From the NCBI RefSeq assembly GCF_020520425.1, contig NC_079491.1:32107449-32171448 (forward strand): a stretch of DNA of 64,000 nt, written 5' to 3'. The position numbers were made by a program, and so were the translations under genes. Of this stretch, positions 36,291-47,668 are shown piece after piece (the stretch's first letter is position 1; each line of letters starts with the position of its first letter). This DNA comes from Spinacia oleracea (lineage: Eukaryota; Streptophyta; Magnoliopsida; Caryophyllales; Amaranthaceae). The notes under the pieces were generated by a model. The model ran no database searches. It worked only from the letters and a program-made list of their open reading frames with translations, and had not been told where the DNA came from.

Positions 36291-36604
36291 TTCAAGTGCA
36301 TCATTAGTTGTCCCTTTTGCTTAGGATGAAGAAGCCAGATCCTCTGGTATGTAATTCAAGTCAATCAGTCATCCACCATTTTGCTTAGCTAAGATTAATG
36401 TCTTGTAAAATAATTAGTATTGTAGTTGATCTACCTTGGAAACTTGTAAGATATAGGTAGTCTCTACTTAGCCTGGAATCAACGAGTCCTACACTTCATG
36501 CCAACAGAAATAGCTTCTGTTGCGATCGTATAGAAGGTGGGAATGAAGCCTCACTATCTAGAACCCCTTACATATTTTGTAATATAAACATAAGAACTCT
36601 TGTT

Positions 36605-36740
36605 CTATTCTAACTCGGGCACTATGCCGAGTACCTTATATTCTAATTTGCACGAGTGCTTTGTATCTATATTCCATTATAACTCGGGCACTATGCCGAG
36701 TACCTTATGTTCTAATTTGCACGAGTACTTTGTATCTATC
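36605..36740. repeat. Tandem duplication, about 70-bp unit, near Helitron 3' end
   Basis: Two copies of AACTCGGGCACTATGCCGAG, then TACCTTAT(A/G)TTCTAATTTGCACGAG, lie head to tail. Each contains the small palindrome CTCGGGCACTATGCCGAG (CTCGG / CCGAG). They lie about 170-300 bases before the terminal hairpin. Confidence 0.85.
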
Positions 36741-36901
36741 TTCCATAGACAAAATTATGATGGTCGCCAATTCGTACGGTTCCATAACTTCGTGATTGTT
36801 TGTGTCATCTTTTACCATTTGCAATTGTTTTGAGCTTAATGGTTAGCTCGGTGTTTGAAGCACGCTAATTAAATATACCAAACCGATTCTAATATCTTGG
36901 G

Positions 36902-36936
36902 GGACCGCGCGCGGTAGCGCGCGGTCCAACAACTAG
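36902..36936 (+). terminator. Helitron 3' terminus: GC hairpin plus CTAG
   Basis: A perfect 11-bp GC-rich stem with a 4-base loop is followed by AACAA and CTAG, abutting host T at 36937. In Helitrons this hairpin acts as the transposition stop signal. The stem-to-CTAG gap of five bases is shorter than the usual 10-12. Confidence 0.95.
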
Positions 36937-39900
36937 TGAGAGAAAATGAGCAATTTAAATTGTACGTTTCTTTTAGCGACTTTTATGGTTGTTTTCGAGT
37001 ATCAAAGTCGAATGGCAAAACGATTGGTGCTTGTGAATTCAAAATACAATGTAGTTTTGAGATCATAAAGCATTGAGTTTAAACGCTCAGCTTTACCAAT
37101 GATTAACAACCTAATATCTTTGTCCATTTAATTCTCGAATGAGTCTAGTCCCTAGACATTTGAATAGATCGATGCTTAGAGAACTTTAGAAGCCTCTGGT
37201 AAGATCATCTAGTTGAAACAGAATATTCAACATTAAATGGTAAGAACTTTGTTGGATTGACATTGGACATGTCTAAACAAAATATAAAAGTCAACACTAG
37301 AGAATTCAATTCTTAAGGCTATTAGAAAGGGTACAAGAAATAGGAAAACAAAGGAACAAATGAACGGAATTTACAATTCCGTTTCTACCTAAAAGTTAAT
37401 GTTTAAAGAGAAGTGACCTAGCAATCAAACATCCTTGGTATCATATACCGCTTGAGGTTCTTACTTCGGTAATAACTCAAACAATGGAAGCTAGGGTACA
37501 CTAATGACATACAAGTGGGAAATGAAGCATGGCATTGCTACATTAGTTGTAGGGTCATCTAGTTTGTTTTAAGTCCTTTCAGAGGTTGGAACTTAATGGC
37601 TATTTTGTTCCAAAATCAGCATACCTAAATTTCTGTTTCAAACACAGAAAGACTCACATTCAAGAAAGACAAAAACAATGTTTGTTTGTTATTTGAATGA
37701 AATGGTCAATTACGGGTTGAGTCAATATGCTTGATTAAAACAAACAACTCTTTAACAATAAAAACTTTACTAGGTACAAATCAATCTCTTGATTTGAGTT
37801 CCACTAATCTTTGGCATTGTTACTTAGACCATGTCAACAAGTTAACATTCAAAAGCTCTAATTTGATGGACTTTTGAAAGTTGATTGATTTCTAGATCAT
37901 TCAAGGCGAGCTAGTCTTACTTGTTGAAAGTAACAAAAGATATGAACTATTGTTAGAACGCCTAGACAATAGAGTTCAAAAGCTAAAGAAAGATTTTATG
38001 ACTTTATTATTTCACATGGATTTGAGTGAATATAGGTTTATTTACTCAAAGTGATATACACTTGAATCTGTTTGGCTAGTTCAAAGATTCAAAAGTATAA
38101 AATCCCCTTGGCAAGAAATCATAAAGATCTAGGATAGATCATGTTAATGATTACTTGAGACCAAAAATGATCATCAATGATTGTGTGTTGTAATTTCACG
38201 ATCTAGTTCCATGAGATATGGCATATCTAAGTTGGAACGATCGAAGTCAATTAGTACTTGATTCGATCAATGATGAATCATGAATACTTTTCCTATAATT
38301 TCTAAAACAAAATGCTCAACTACCACCAAACTAAACCAATTCGTCAAAGCTATTGAAAAGTAATTTCAGAATATCTTTTCAATAATATATATCTAGAGAG
38401 TTGCTAAACTCAGTGGGAGCTTAGTGTTTGTTATTCGACAAACTAAGGCCCAAGTATGGATATATGTTTCATTGTGATTCAAATGAGACACACGGGTATT
38501 GTTTCTACCACGAATTTTTGAGAACATAATGTTTGTTTGCTCGAAATAATGTCCTTTTGGAGATTCGTTTCCAAAATGACAAGTGGGAGAAAATAGACCT
38601 CGAAAGTCTTCGAGGCGAACAACAAACATAAACGGACATTCTGGAGGCTTTTCGAAGTGCTTTAGAAAATCCGAACACTTATTCTTTAAGGACTTTAGAA
38701 GTGGCTTTAAAGAATAGACATCTCTTAGAAGACTTTACAAGTGCTTCAAGGAGAACAGAATATTCAAAGGACTTTTAAGTGGCTATTGATATTCTATTGT
38801 TTGATACCCAAGTAGGCATAGAGTTCAAGTCGCTGGAACTATGAGATTCTTCTATTAGATAGTGAAGAAACATATAGATCAGGACAATGAAACTATGAGA
38901 TTCTTCTATTAGATAGTGAAGAAACCTGCAACTTCCAGTCAAACTATTATCATGTAGATTAATGAGTTTGTGACTTGTAAGAAAGCTATGACGAAACCCA
39001 GATTCCCTAAAATGGTTAGAGGCCATATATAGACTCAAATGTTTAATTGGTTAAAGGCCATAAAACATACTCAATGTTTTGATGACAAAATTGAAATTTT
39101 GTTGATTTGCAAGAATAAGTTTCACACCTATTGGTTGCAAGTTTGTTTTAAGGACAAAAACCATCAAACATGGAATTGTGTTCACACACAAAGCTAGATC
39201 AGTTGCTAAAGGTTACAAGCAAATTCATGGCATGGATTGTGTTGAAACCTCATGCATAATCATAATGCTCAAGTCTATAATTCAAGCAATGATTGCATAT
39301 TGGTACATATGGCAATTGGATGACAAAGTGTATTCCTCAATCAGATGTTGGAATAAACTATGTACATGGTATGTCATAGGATTTGTGGATCCAAATAAAT
39401 GCTTAAAAAGGAAAGCTAGCTTATGAAATCTAAGTACAAATTTAAGCAAGCAAATGGGAATTGGAACTGTATTTTAGTGAAATTAATAAATATTTTAGTT
39501 TCATAAAATATACATGAATCTTATAGATATAAGAAGTTTAGTGGGAGTACATAAAAACTTAATTGGTCCTATGTGTATCACACACATATCTCTCTGTTAT
39601 GAAATAACATTCAAATGGTAATGACTTAGATTTGAAATTATTCATCAATGACGGACCATGGTGAAACTTAGTGCATACTGGGTATTAAGATCCTTTTACA
39701 AAGATCTTATGATATTGTTTTAGATTAAGTAATGACATTTACTAAATCAAACACGAAAGAATCCATTGGAGATATTCGACCCATATGAATAAACCTAAGT
39801 AAAGAATGTTTGAAATATGCATAAGCATTTACTAAGTTAAACATCAAAGAATCTAAGTAAGATTCTTAACCTATATTATATGTCAAAGAATTTAGCTGGA

Positions 39901-41573
39901 TTCAGTATCTACTGAAATTGAATGAGCTAAAGTTACATGAATAGAATTCAATTGGGAATTATTCTGCAAAAGAATTTATCATGTATGATATAATATGAGG
40001 ATCGCCAAAAACGTATCGTATGACTTTAGGCATGACGAACATATACCAATCTCTATTGATCTAAGTGAAGATCAACTAGATTGAGATCAAGAATAATTAT
40101 GGTACTTGAAAAGGTACATAGGAATAGTTCTTGATTCAAGGAAATAAAGATATGCTGAATATTGATGCTACACGCATAAACACTGGCAAAGGATCAAGCA
40201 AGACCCTTTGGAGTTAACCATTGATAAGGACGAGCTATAGAGCATCGTGTTTTGAAATGGCAACATGGATTGGAGACCATGAGTTGTTGCGTGGGAAATT
40301 AATTATTAATTTCTATGTTCTAAGATATAGTTGGAAAGTCTTCCACATATCTGTGAACTGCTTGGATAAGTAAATCCAACCAAAGCATCACTAGCAACCT
40401 ATACAATTGAAGTAAAAGTTCTTATTGCCTAAGAAGCAATAAAACGGGGTTGTTTATGTTAAAGAGTTCTTCACTGAACTTGGGTAGATCACATGTCTGC
40501 TGACTTGATGATTCTTCATTGAAAAATGCGTAGAACCACTCTTGTAGCTGGACAGACTAGATCACAAAATAAACATACTCAAAAGATCTTATCATCATAT
40601 CTCGAAGAACTTTCGATGAAAAGGATATTAAGATTGGAAAAGCATGATGACAAAACCTATGCAACAAGTAAGAGACAACACTCACATTGTGGCACCGGAA
40701 ATCAAACATTCCATGAATTGTTTTAAAGATGGGTTTGAGGCCCATGGTTGTAAAACATTGGGGTTGAACATTTATCATATATGAAATGTATTTTCATATT
40801 CCATTTAATCTTGGTTTAGTATTAGATGATGAGTACCTTCAATTTGACGATATATTCAAGATAGACTGTCAGGACCAGTCCTGTGACTAAGAAATGTCTA
40901 TCAAGTGAACTTGAATGTCAAAGGTTGAAAATGGTCCCTGGTCGGAGTTTTCTATAAAATTGGACGCATAGAAAACGTTAGACGACTAGAATGCAAGATG
41001 ACTAGTAGTTCTGTTTCTTGAACTATGTGGACATGGCAATGTCATAATCATTTGCATAGATACTTACTTTGGGAAGACTAGTATCGGACAGACCTATGAA
41101 ACTTTACTGTTAGAGATGAAAATCTGCCATAAGTAAATTTCATTAAAATTGTTAGACACTAAATCCTCAATACCTGAGTGATTTGAGATTACTTGTTTGA
41201 GAACTGGTTGCTTTGACGTTGACCAACCGTCACACCGTAAAAGGAGGCTATAAAGGCAACGCTCAGGTAATCGCCTATCAAACGAAGTCTAATCTCAAGA
41301 TCGCAAGATTGGGATTGTCCTCCCATAAATCGGGATGAGATGCTTAAAAGTTGTACAAGGCCACTCGGAGAGCTAGAAATTGTAAAATGCATGGCCGTGC
41401 TCAGATGAATCATAGGCTATGATTATCTGTTTATTTGATCAGTTGAACTCTGAAACCGAGAAACACCTCTGGACATAATAAGGATGACAACTCTTACCTT
41501 ATGTTCAAGAGCAAGCATCGAGCGACAAAGGAATTAGGAAATGCACACTTGTCCCTAAGGACAAGTGGGAGAC
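36937..41573 (+). pseudogene. Decayed Copia pol region (fossil) and polypurine tract
   Basis: This is the LTR element's internal DNA resuming right after the Helitron end. Recognisable relics in Copia order: GAG-pre-integrase-like sequence near 37800-37870, reverse transcriptase near 39180-39330, and RNase H-like sequence near 40370-40450. The region is broken many times over and makes no full protein. A purine-rich AGGACAAGTGGGAGAC at about 41558-41573 is the expected polypurine tract next to the right LTR. Confidence 0.85.
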
Positions 41574-42953
41574 TGAAGGAAATAATGCCCTTGGTCCAAG
41601 TATGCATTTAATGTTAAGTCTAATAAATGCGGTTCAATATTAATTAACAAGTTAATAATTCAGTGAGATCAAGTGAGCTGAATGCCTAGCTAGAGGCCGC
41701 TTCAGTTCAAGTGGAATTAATGATATTAATCCACAGCTTACTCTTGACTGAACCCGTAGGGTCACACAAATAGTACGTAAACGGATCAAGTATTTAATGG
41801 CATTAAATACTCTATCTATGGATATTCGGAATCGACGGATCTTGGTTTCAGTGGGAGCTGAGATCGTCACAAGCAACTGAATACTCCGGAAACGATGATA
41901 TTGCCGGAAACGGAAATATGGATCGTATCGGAAATATAAATATTATCCAAGTCGTAGATGTTGCCGGAAACGAAAACATGGTACGTATCGGAAAATATTA
42001 TCGGAAATGGAAATATTGTCGGAATCGGAAATATTGCCGGAAACGGAAAATATTGTCAGAATCGGAAATATTATCGGAATCGGAAAATAATTCCGGAAAC
42101 GGAAATATTAAATATTTGTTCGAAACGGAAATTAATTCCGGAATCGGAAATATTAAATATTGTTCGTATCGGAAATGAATTCCGGAATCGGGAATTTAAT
42201 CGGAAGCGTATCGTACGAATTAGCATCGGACGAGGCCCGCTAGACGAAGGCCCAGCACGAAGCCAGGCCATCGCCCAGCGAGCCACATGCACCATCGCAC
42301 GCCAAGCCTTGACCAGGCCCAGCGCAAGGCCAGGCCCAGCCAAGGCCTGGGGCGCGCGCGCGAGAGCACAGCAGCAGTGGGCCGAGCGTTGTGCGCCTAT
42401 CGTGGGCCGCAAGGCTTGCGCGGGTGTACGGTGCTCGTGCAATGCTCGTGCGGGAATCCTAAAGCAATCGGGATTCGAAATATGATTAAATCCTAAAACT
42501 ATTAGATAATGATTATTTAATAGAGTCCTAGCAGGATTCTAATTAAACTAATTAATATCCTAATAGGATTATAATTCCTTTTCCATACCTCTATAAATAA
42601 GTGCCTAGGGTCATAATTTATAGATACGATTGAAGTATTCAAAGGGTAAGTTTTTGAAAGAAAAATCAGCCATACACTTGCAAACACAATAGCCGAAATT
42701 CCTAGTAACCTTAAGGGCGATTCTAGTTGGTCTAACTTGAGGCGGATCCGGACGTACTGTGGACTATCTACGGAGGGACGACATTTGGAGTCCTAAAGAC
42801 TTGTTCTTGTTCGGTTCAGGCGCAACTAGGGAGGGCACGCTACAAAGTGTATGCTCCTAAATTATGCTAAATGATTATGTGTAAATAATATGTTTCCTGG
42901 CATTAAGGTTTTCCGCATGATTTATGTTTTGTCATATGTATCATATCCTAACA
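41574..42953 (+). repeat. Right LTR, 1380 bp
   Basis: It is the same length as the left LTR and differs by about two substitutions, both in the last fifth. It holds the same repeat array, GC-rich block and TATA-like sequence (about 42588). The near-identity dates the insertion as recent. Confidence 0.95.
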
Positions 42954-42958
42954 CTTTT

Positions 42959-43400
42959 CACAACAACTTCGACAACATAGGTCATTACTGCTCAATTACA
43001 CATGAGTTTTCCAATATTTAAACTCCTAAAGCAAAGTTTGGAGATCACCAAATAATATTGTCTGCTATAAATGTTGATGCACTACTGCACTCTTCCGCGC
43101 AAAACCAACTGATGTAATTTCCTTTTGACATATAATTATTTTTTAATCGATATTCAAGTATTATTTTTCCATATATAAACAGTTAATAATAAAATAAAAT
43201 AAAAAGTTATTTTTTAGGAAATATTTTTTTGGCGGGAAAATTTCACACCAGGAAGTGACATGTGTTATTTCTGATGTCTGTTTTAGTATAATGTAATAGA
43301 TAGATAGATATAGATAGATAGATAAATTTATTTTAATAAGTAAACGTTGGACTAAAAAAACGATTTAGTAACAACCGTGTTTATACGTGACCAAACCTAT
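42959..43400. other. Gene-free intergenic DNA with a GATA microsatellite
   Basis: Nothing coding is visible. A (GATA)n-like tract (TAGATAGATAGATATAGATAGATAGATA) lies at about 43298-43325. The left edge, after CTTTT, continues the pre-insertion sequence that stops at 13152. Confidence 0.6.
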
Positions 43401-43554
43401 TAAGGGGCGTTTGGTTCACACGGGTTAAACGGAATGTAATCAAGAATGGGATAGAAGGGGAATGGAAATGAAACCCTTTGATTTAAAAAGTTGTTTGGGG
43501 ATGTTTTTATTCATTTCCCATTCATCTTCTCTCTCATTGCCTCTCTTTCTCCCT

Positions 43555-43640
43555 CTGCCGCCCACCAAACCGCCTTCTCTTGCTCCCTCCGCCGCCCACC
43601 AAACCGCCTTCTCTTGCTCCCTCCGCCGCCATGTCTCCGT
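43555..43640. repeat. CT-rich tandem repeat, about 34-bp unit
   Basis: GCCGCCCACCAAACCGCC then TTCTCTTGCTCCCTCC is repeated twice in tandem, with a partial third copy, inside the Harbinger-like element. Confidence 0.75.
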
Positions 43641-43859
43641 CTTCTCTTGCTCCCCCTGTCGCCCTCCCTCTACCTCTTATTTTCTCGCAATTTTATGGAT
43701 GAATTTGATGTTTAAATGTTCTAATTCGACTATAAAATCCTCAGATCTATTGATTTCATGACCGAATTTGACCATTTCAAGACATTATTTGCACAAAAAA
43801 GGTAATTTTCATTCTAATTCTTGTTTTTCTTCAAATTTGTAGGCTTTGGGTGGATTTTA

Positions 43860-44225
43860 GGGTGGTGGTGGTGGGTTTCGGGGTGGTATCGGGTGGTGAC
43901 GGGTATGGGGTTGGTTTCGGGTGGTGGTTACGGGTCTGGGGGTGGGGGTGGTTTCGGGTAGTGGTAGTAGGTCTGGGGGTTGTTGCGGGTGGTGGTGGTT
44001 TTGGGGGTGGTTACGGGTGGTGGTGATGGGTATGAGGGTGGTTTTGGGTGGTGGTGACGGGTCTGGGGGTGGTTTCGGGTGGTGGTGATGCGTATGGGGG
44101 TGGTTGCGGGAGGTGGTGGCGGGTTTGAGGGTAGTTGCGGGAGGTGGTGGCGAGTTTGAGGGTGGTTGCGGGTAGTGGTGATTGAGTATGGTGAGGTCCG
44201 TGTGGGGGTGGTGCAGGTGGCTAGG
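43860..44225. repeat. G-rich imperfect tandem repeat, possible G-quadruplex former
   Basis: A unit of about 27-60 bases, GGTGGTGGTGACGGGT(A/C)TGG plus GGGTGGTT(T/G)CGGG, recurs many times with drift. Runs of three or more G are spaced by 3-9 bases on the plus strand across the whole stretch. The opposite strand gives a Pro/Thr/Arg/His-rich open frame that is a by-product of the repeat. Confidence 0.8.
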
Positions 44226-44305
44226 TGGTGGTTCAAGTGACCTTTTGGTGTTATAAGGCGGTCAAGGTTAGTTGAATGGTGGTGAATGTTTATGAGGGGT
44301 GTTGG

Positions 44306-45205
44306 TAGGGGTGCAAATGAGCCGAGCCGGTCAATATACTACTCGGGATCGGGCTCGTTTAAAGCTTGTTCATGTTCGTTCATTTATTAAACGAGCCGAG
44401 CTTGAACAACTTTTGAAGCTCGCTTAATAAACGAGCTTGAACATGAACCTAAGTATGCTCGTTCATTTAAGTTCATGAACAACTCGTTCATTTATGTTCA
44501 TGAACAACTCGTTCATTTATGTAAATGAACAACTCTTCTTTAAAAATCGTGAGGGTTCAAGTCCCTATATCCCCAAAAGAGTTTTTTACTTCCTAATTTT
44601 TTTTTTATTATTATTATTAACGGGTTGAAGGCGGTTATATCCCTAATTTTCTCTTTTCACAAGTCTTGTGATATATATGATAAACATACAAATAAATATT
44701 TTTGAATAAGGAGTACTCAATTTAGTGATATGTTATGTATCATATTTTACCATATATACGTTTTTCAAATTAAATATAAATAAAAATCATGTTTTTGACT
44801 TTTGAAATCTATAATAGAATAAAAATATTTTGAAATAAAATTTTACTCCGTAATTGCTAAATTAGTGCTCTTTGACTCTTTCTAAATTATTAGTTTGTTT
44901 ATCAAGTAAAGTAATGTACTTTAATCATTATTATTAGATATGATTATAATTTGTTAGATTTTCAAGTGGTTATACTCTAAAGCTCGTTTAAGAAAGCTCG
45001 TTCATGAAAAAAGCTCGTTAAACTCGGCTCGATTAATAAATGAGCCGTTCACGAACATTTCGCGAACACAAAATCTTTTAAACGAACTGAGCTTGAACAG
45101 ATTTTTGAGCTCGGTTAAAAGCTCGGGCTCGGGCTTAAGCTCGCATAAGTTAAATGAACATGAACAGGGTAAAGCTCGGCTCGGCTCGGCTCGTTTGCAC
45201 CCCTA
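44306..45205. mobile_element. hAT-like non-autonomous element nested in the Harbinger-like element
   Basis: Ends TAGGGGTGCAAATGAGCCGA and TCGGCTCGTTTGCACCCCTA are inverted repeats. The 8-bp flanks GGTGTTGG (44298-44305) and GGTGTTTG (45206-45213) match at seven of eight positions. Subterminal AAGCTCG / CGAGCTT and GTTCATG / CATGAAC motifs recur in both orientations, as in hAT elements with many transposase sites. It has no coding capacity. Confidence 0.8.
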
Positions 45206-45518
45206 GGTGTTTGGGGAATGGGAATGAAAAAGTCTAGGGGGGTGGGGAATCAGGGTAGAAGGTTTTTGGGGTAATCCAAAAATAAATTTGGGTCAAGGGA
45301 ATGGTGAAACATGTCAAACAACCAATAACAAAGGGAATGATATCACCATTCCCTTTCTCTTTCCCTTTCCTGAAGATCCCCAACCAAACGCCCTCTAAGT
45401 TCCTGAAATAAGGTGAACTACATGGGCCTCAGCGAACACCGCACTCCTGTAATAACCCCAAACTGTTGTACCCGGGTACAACCAGCTCTGGCTGTACCCC
45501 CCAAAAAACGACGCGCCT

Positions 45519-46350
45519 ATATTGTTTGTTCTTTCTTTTCGACTGTTTGTTCTTTCTTGTTGTACTGTTTGTTCTTTCTTGTTGTGTTGTTTGTTCTTTC
45601 TCGTTGTACTATTTGTTCTTTCATGTTGTTTTTTAAATTCATCATCAAATTTTCATAATTGTTGTATTTTTTATTCTTCATTTTGGAATTTTATGTTCTT
45701 TTTTATATTGTTTGTTCTTTCTTGTTTATTTGTTTGTTTATAATAATCATATGGTTAATGTTCATAATGAAATTAAACTCTTCATTAATCTTTTATGTTT
45801 TCACAAGCGTCAGTATTGTTTATTCTTTCTTTTTGTATTGTTTGTTCTTTCTTGTTGTACTGTTTGTTCTTTCATGTTATTTTTAAAATTCATTCATCAA
45901 ACTTATTGTTGTATTGTTTGTTCTTTCTTCTAGAATTTTATGTTCTTTTTTATATTGTTTGTTCTTTCTTGTTTATTTGTTTGTTTATAATAATCATATG
46001 GTTAATGTTCATAATGAAATTAAACTCTTCATTGATCTTTTATGTTTTTACAAGCGCCAATATTGTTTATTATTTCTTTTTGTATTGTTTGTTCTTTCTT
46101 GTCGTACTGTTTGTTCTTTCATGTTGTTTTTTTAAATTCATCATAACATTGTACATAATTGTTGTATTGTTTGTTCTTTCTTCTGAAATTTTATGTTCTT
46201 TTTTATATTGTTTGTTTTTTCTTTTTTTGAATTGTTTGTTCCTTGTTTATTTTTTATTCATATTAATCACCTGGTTAATGTTCATAATGAAATTACATGT
46301 TCATACTTTTTATTTTATTTGTTCACACCTTTAGTATTCTTTGTTCGTTA
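45519..46350. repeat. Tandem repeat, about 250-bp unit, three copies, TTGTTTGTTCTTTC-rich
   Basis: The phrase GGTTAATGTTCATAATGAAA occurs at about 45753, 46000 and 46273, each in the same surroundings. Inside each unit TGTTTGTTCTTTC repeats every 18-21 bases. The Phe/Leu/Cys-rich frames here are by-products of the repeat. Confidence 0.85.
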
Positions 46351-47078
46351 TTGTTCTATTAAGTCCACTTATGTAAACAATACCAGATTGACACCGGAAG
46401 AATTTGAAGGAATTATCAATATTTTCAATTGTGGTCATTTCCTGTAGTCTTTCACCTATAGAAGAATAGAGTTGGTTGTTCACGAGAAAAATGTAGATAA
46501 TCTGCAAGTCTCTTCTCTTAGAAGTTGTTTAGCTTGCCAACTGATCCTGGCTTTAGACCATTACAATTTTTTTGATCAATTTAGAGAAGGTGCAAAACAG
46601 ATAAACTTATGAACCAAAACACAAAGTCTCTACACCTTAATCTTAATCACTACTACACATAAAGGTAATGCCTAATTGTCCAGAAATGAAATAATGCCAA
46701 TCTTCCCGAGTTAATGACTAAGATGAACAAGCTCAGAAGCATCAATGTGTAGAACCAACAGTCGGACAAATTCAAAATCCAACGGTGTTCTATAAGGATT
46801 TTATTTCGAGATAATGTAAACATATGTTCAAAGTAATAACATCGTAATGCAATAACTAAGTTCATTTTAAAATTAGTAAATACTCATTTCACAATCAGTA
46901 GATAAATGCATTTCTAAATTGGTTAAATAAATAAGGATTGTCAAATATTAGATAAACGTTCATATTCGAATGAGTAGATATATGTTCATTTACAAATAAA
47001 TAAATAAATGTTCATTTTCGAAATAGTAAATGTTCATTTCCAAATAAATAAATAAATAAATGTTCATTTTCGAAATAG
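46351..47078. other. Gene-free AT-rich DNA with TGTTCATTT repeats
   Basis: No gene is seen. From about 46970 the phrases AAATAAATAAATAAATGTTC and ATTTTCGAAATAGTA repeat two or three times just before the mariner-like element, making a small tandem array. Confidence 0.5.
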
Positions 47079-47668
47079 TACACCCTCCGTTTCTTTTTGT
47101 TGTATCCGTTTCCTTTTTAGTCGTTTCATAATGTTGTATCCACTTAGAATCTTTCCATTTTTGGACATACTTTTTTTCCTAAAATACCCTTATATTTCAA
47201 TCTAATAACCAAAAAACCTAAAGAATCTACCCATATTCCCACCTAATTTTCCCCACCCATAATATTTTATTCATTTAACCCACCCACCTCCCTTATTAAA
47301 TTAATAAAACCCTAACGTCACTCTCACCTCTCTCTCCTTATAACCCGTCCCTCTCACCCTCTCTCTCCTCATTCTCTTCGGATCCCTCTCTCCTCCTGTC
47401 TCCCTCTCTCTCCTCAAGAAATCTCTCTGTTTCTCTAAAAACCCTAACCTTCTCCGCCCCTGTTCTTCGTTTTTTTTGGTGAGATCTCTCAGATCTTTGG
47501 GGTTTTCGCTCAAAATTGTTCTCAAACTTTAACCGGAACGACATTCCGGTGAGATCCCCTCTAGTTTTGTCCCCTTTGTCGTCCCAAATCCCGGTTGGTA
47601 ATCGATTCTCTGGTGAAATTTTTTTGGGGATAAAATCGGAGTTTTATTAGGGTTTTATTAATTTCTTA

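Larger units (their letters stand above)
17507..36936 (+). mobile_element. Large, possibly autonomous Helitron (three genes)
   Basis: The 3' end is certain. A perfect 11-bp stem (GGACCGCGCGC / GCGCGCGGTCC, loop GGTA) at 36902-36927 is followed five bases later by CTAG (36933-36936) and then T. The 5' end must be TC after A inside the LTR element. The best candidate is 17507 (TCCCTTCCCTTTG); 17469 is an alternative, so the start is uncertain by tens of bases. Cargo in order, all plus strand: a 326-aa unrecognised protein, Rep/helicase, and an RPA70-like protein. Rep/helicase has all expected motifs with no internal stop, so the element looks whole. Its intron-bearing genes lie in the same direction as the host retroelement. 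Passage through RNA would be expected to have removed those introns, so the Helitron most likely arrived after the retroelement. Confidence 0.9.
13153..42958 (+). mobile_element. Copia-type LTR retrotransposon (fossil, pol broken), carrying a nested Helitron
   Basis: The element proper is 13158-42953, flanked by the 5-bp target duplication CTTTT (13153-13157 and 42954-42958). It has two 1380-bp LTRs bounded by TG...CA, an initiator-Met-tRNA primer site after the left LTR, and a purine tract before the right LTR. Removing the nested Helitron leaves about 10.4 kb. Copia-order pol relics (GAG-pre-integrase, RT, RNase H) are recognisable after the Helitron. The coding part is broken many times and cannot act alone. 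The LTRs differ at only about two positions, suggesting insertion roughly 0.05-0.1 My ago at common plant rates. The copy was therefore probably mobilised in trans. Confidence 0.95.
43404..45395. mobile_element. PIF/Harbinger-like non-autonomous element, TAA duplications
   Basis: Ends GGGGCGTTTGGTT and AACCAAACGCCCTC are inverted repeats, with TAA on both sides (43401-43403 and 45396-45398). The subterminal parts mirror each other (GGAATGGGAATG-type on one side, CATTCCC-type on the other). It is about 2 kb and contains a nested hAT-like element and G-rich repeats. No transposase frame is seen. The short frames in the left part are from CT-rich low complexity. Confidence 0.75.

Noticed and set aside
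43928-44236. 102-aa Pro/Thr/His-rich minus-strand frame
   Set aside because: It is the translation of the G-rich tandem repeat.
45413-46447. Series of Phe/Leu/Cys-rich frames that look like membrane proteins
   Set aside because: They come from TTGTTTGTTCTTTC tandem repeats, open in several frames at once.
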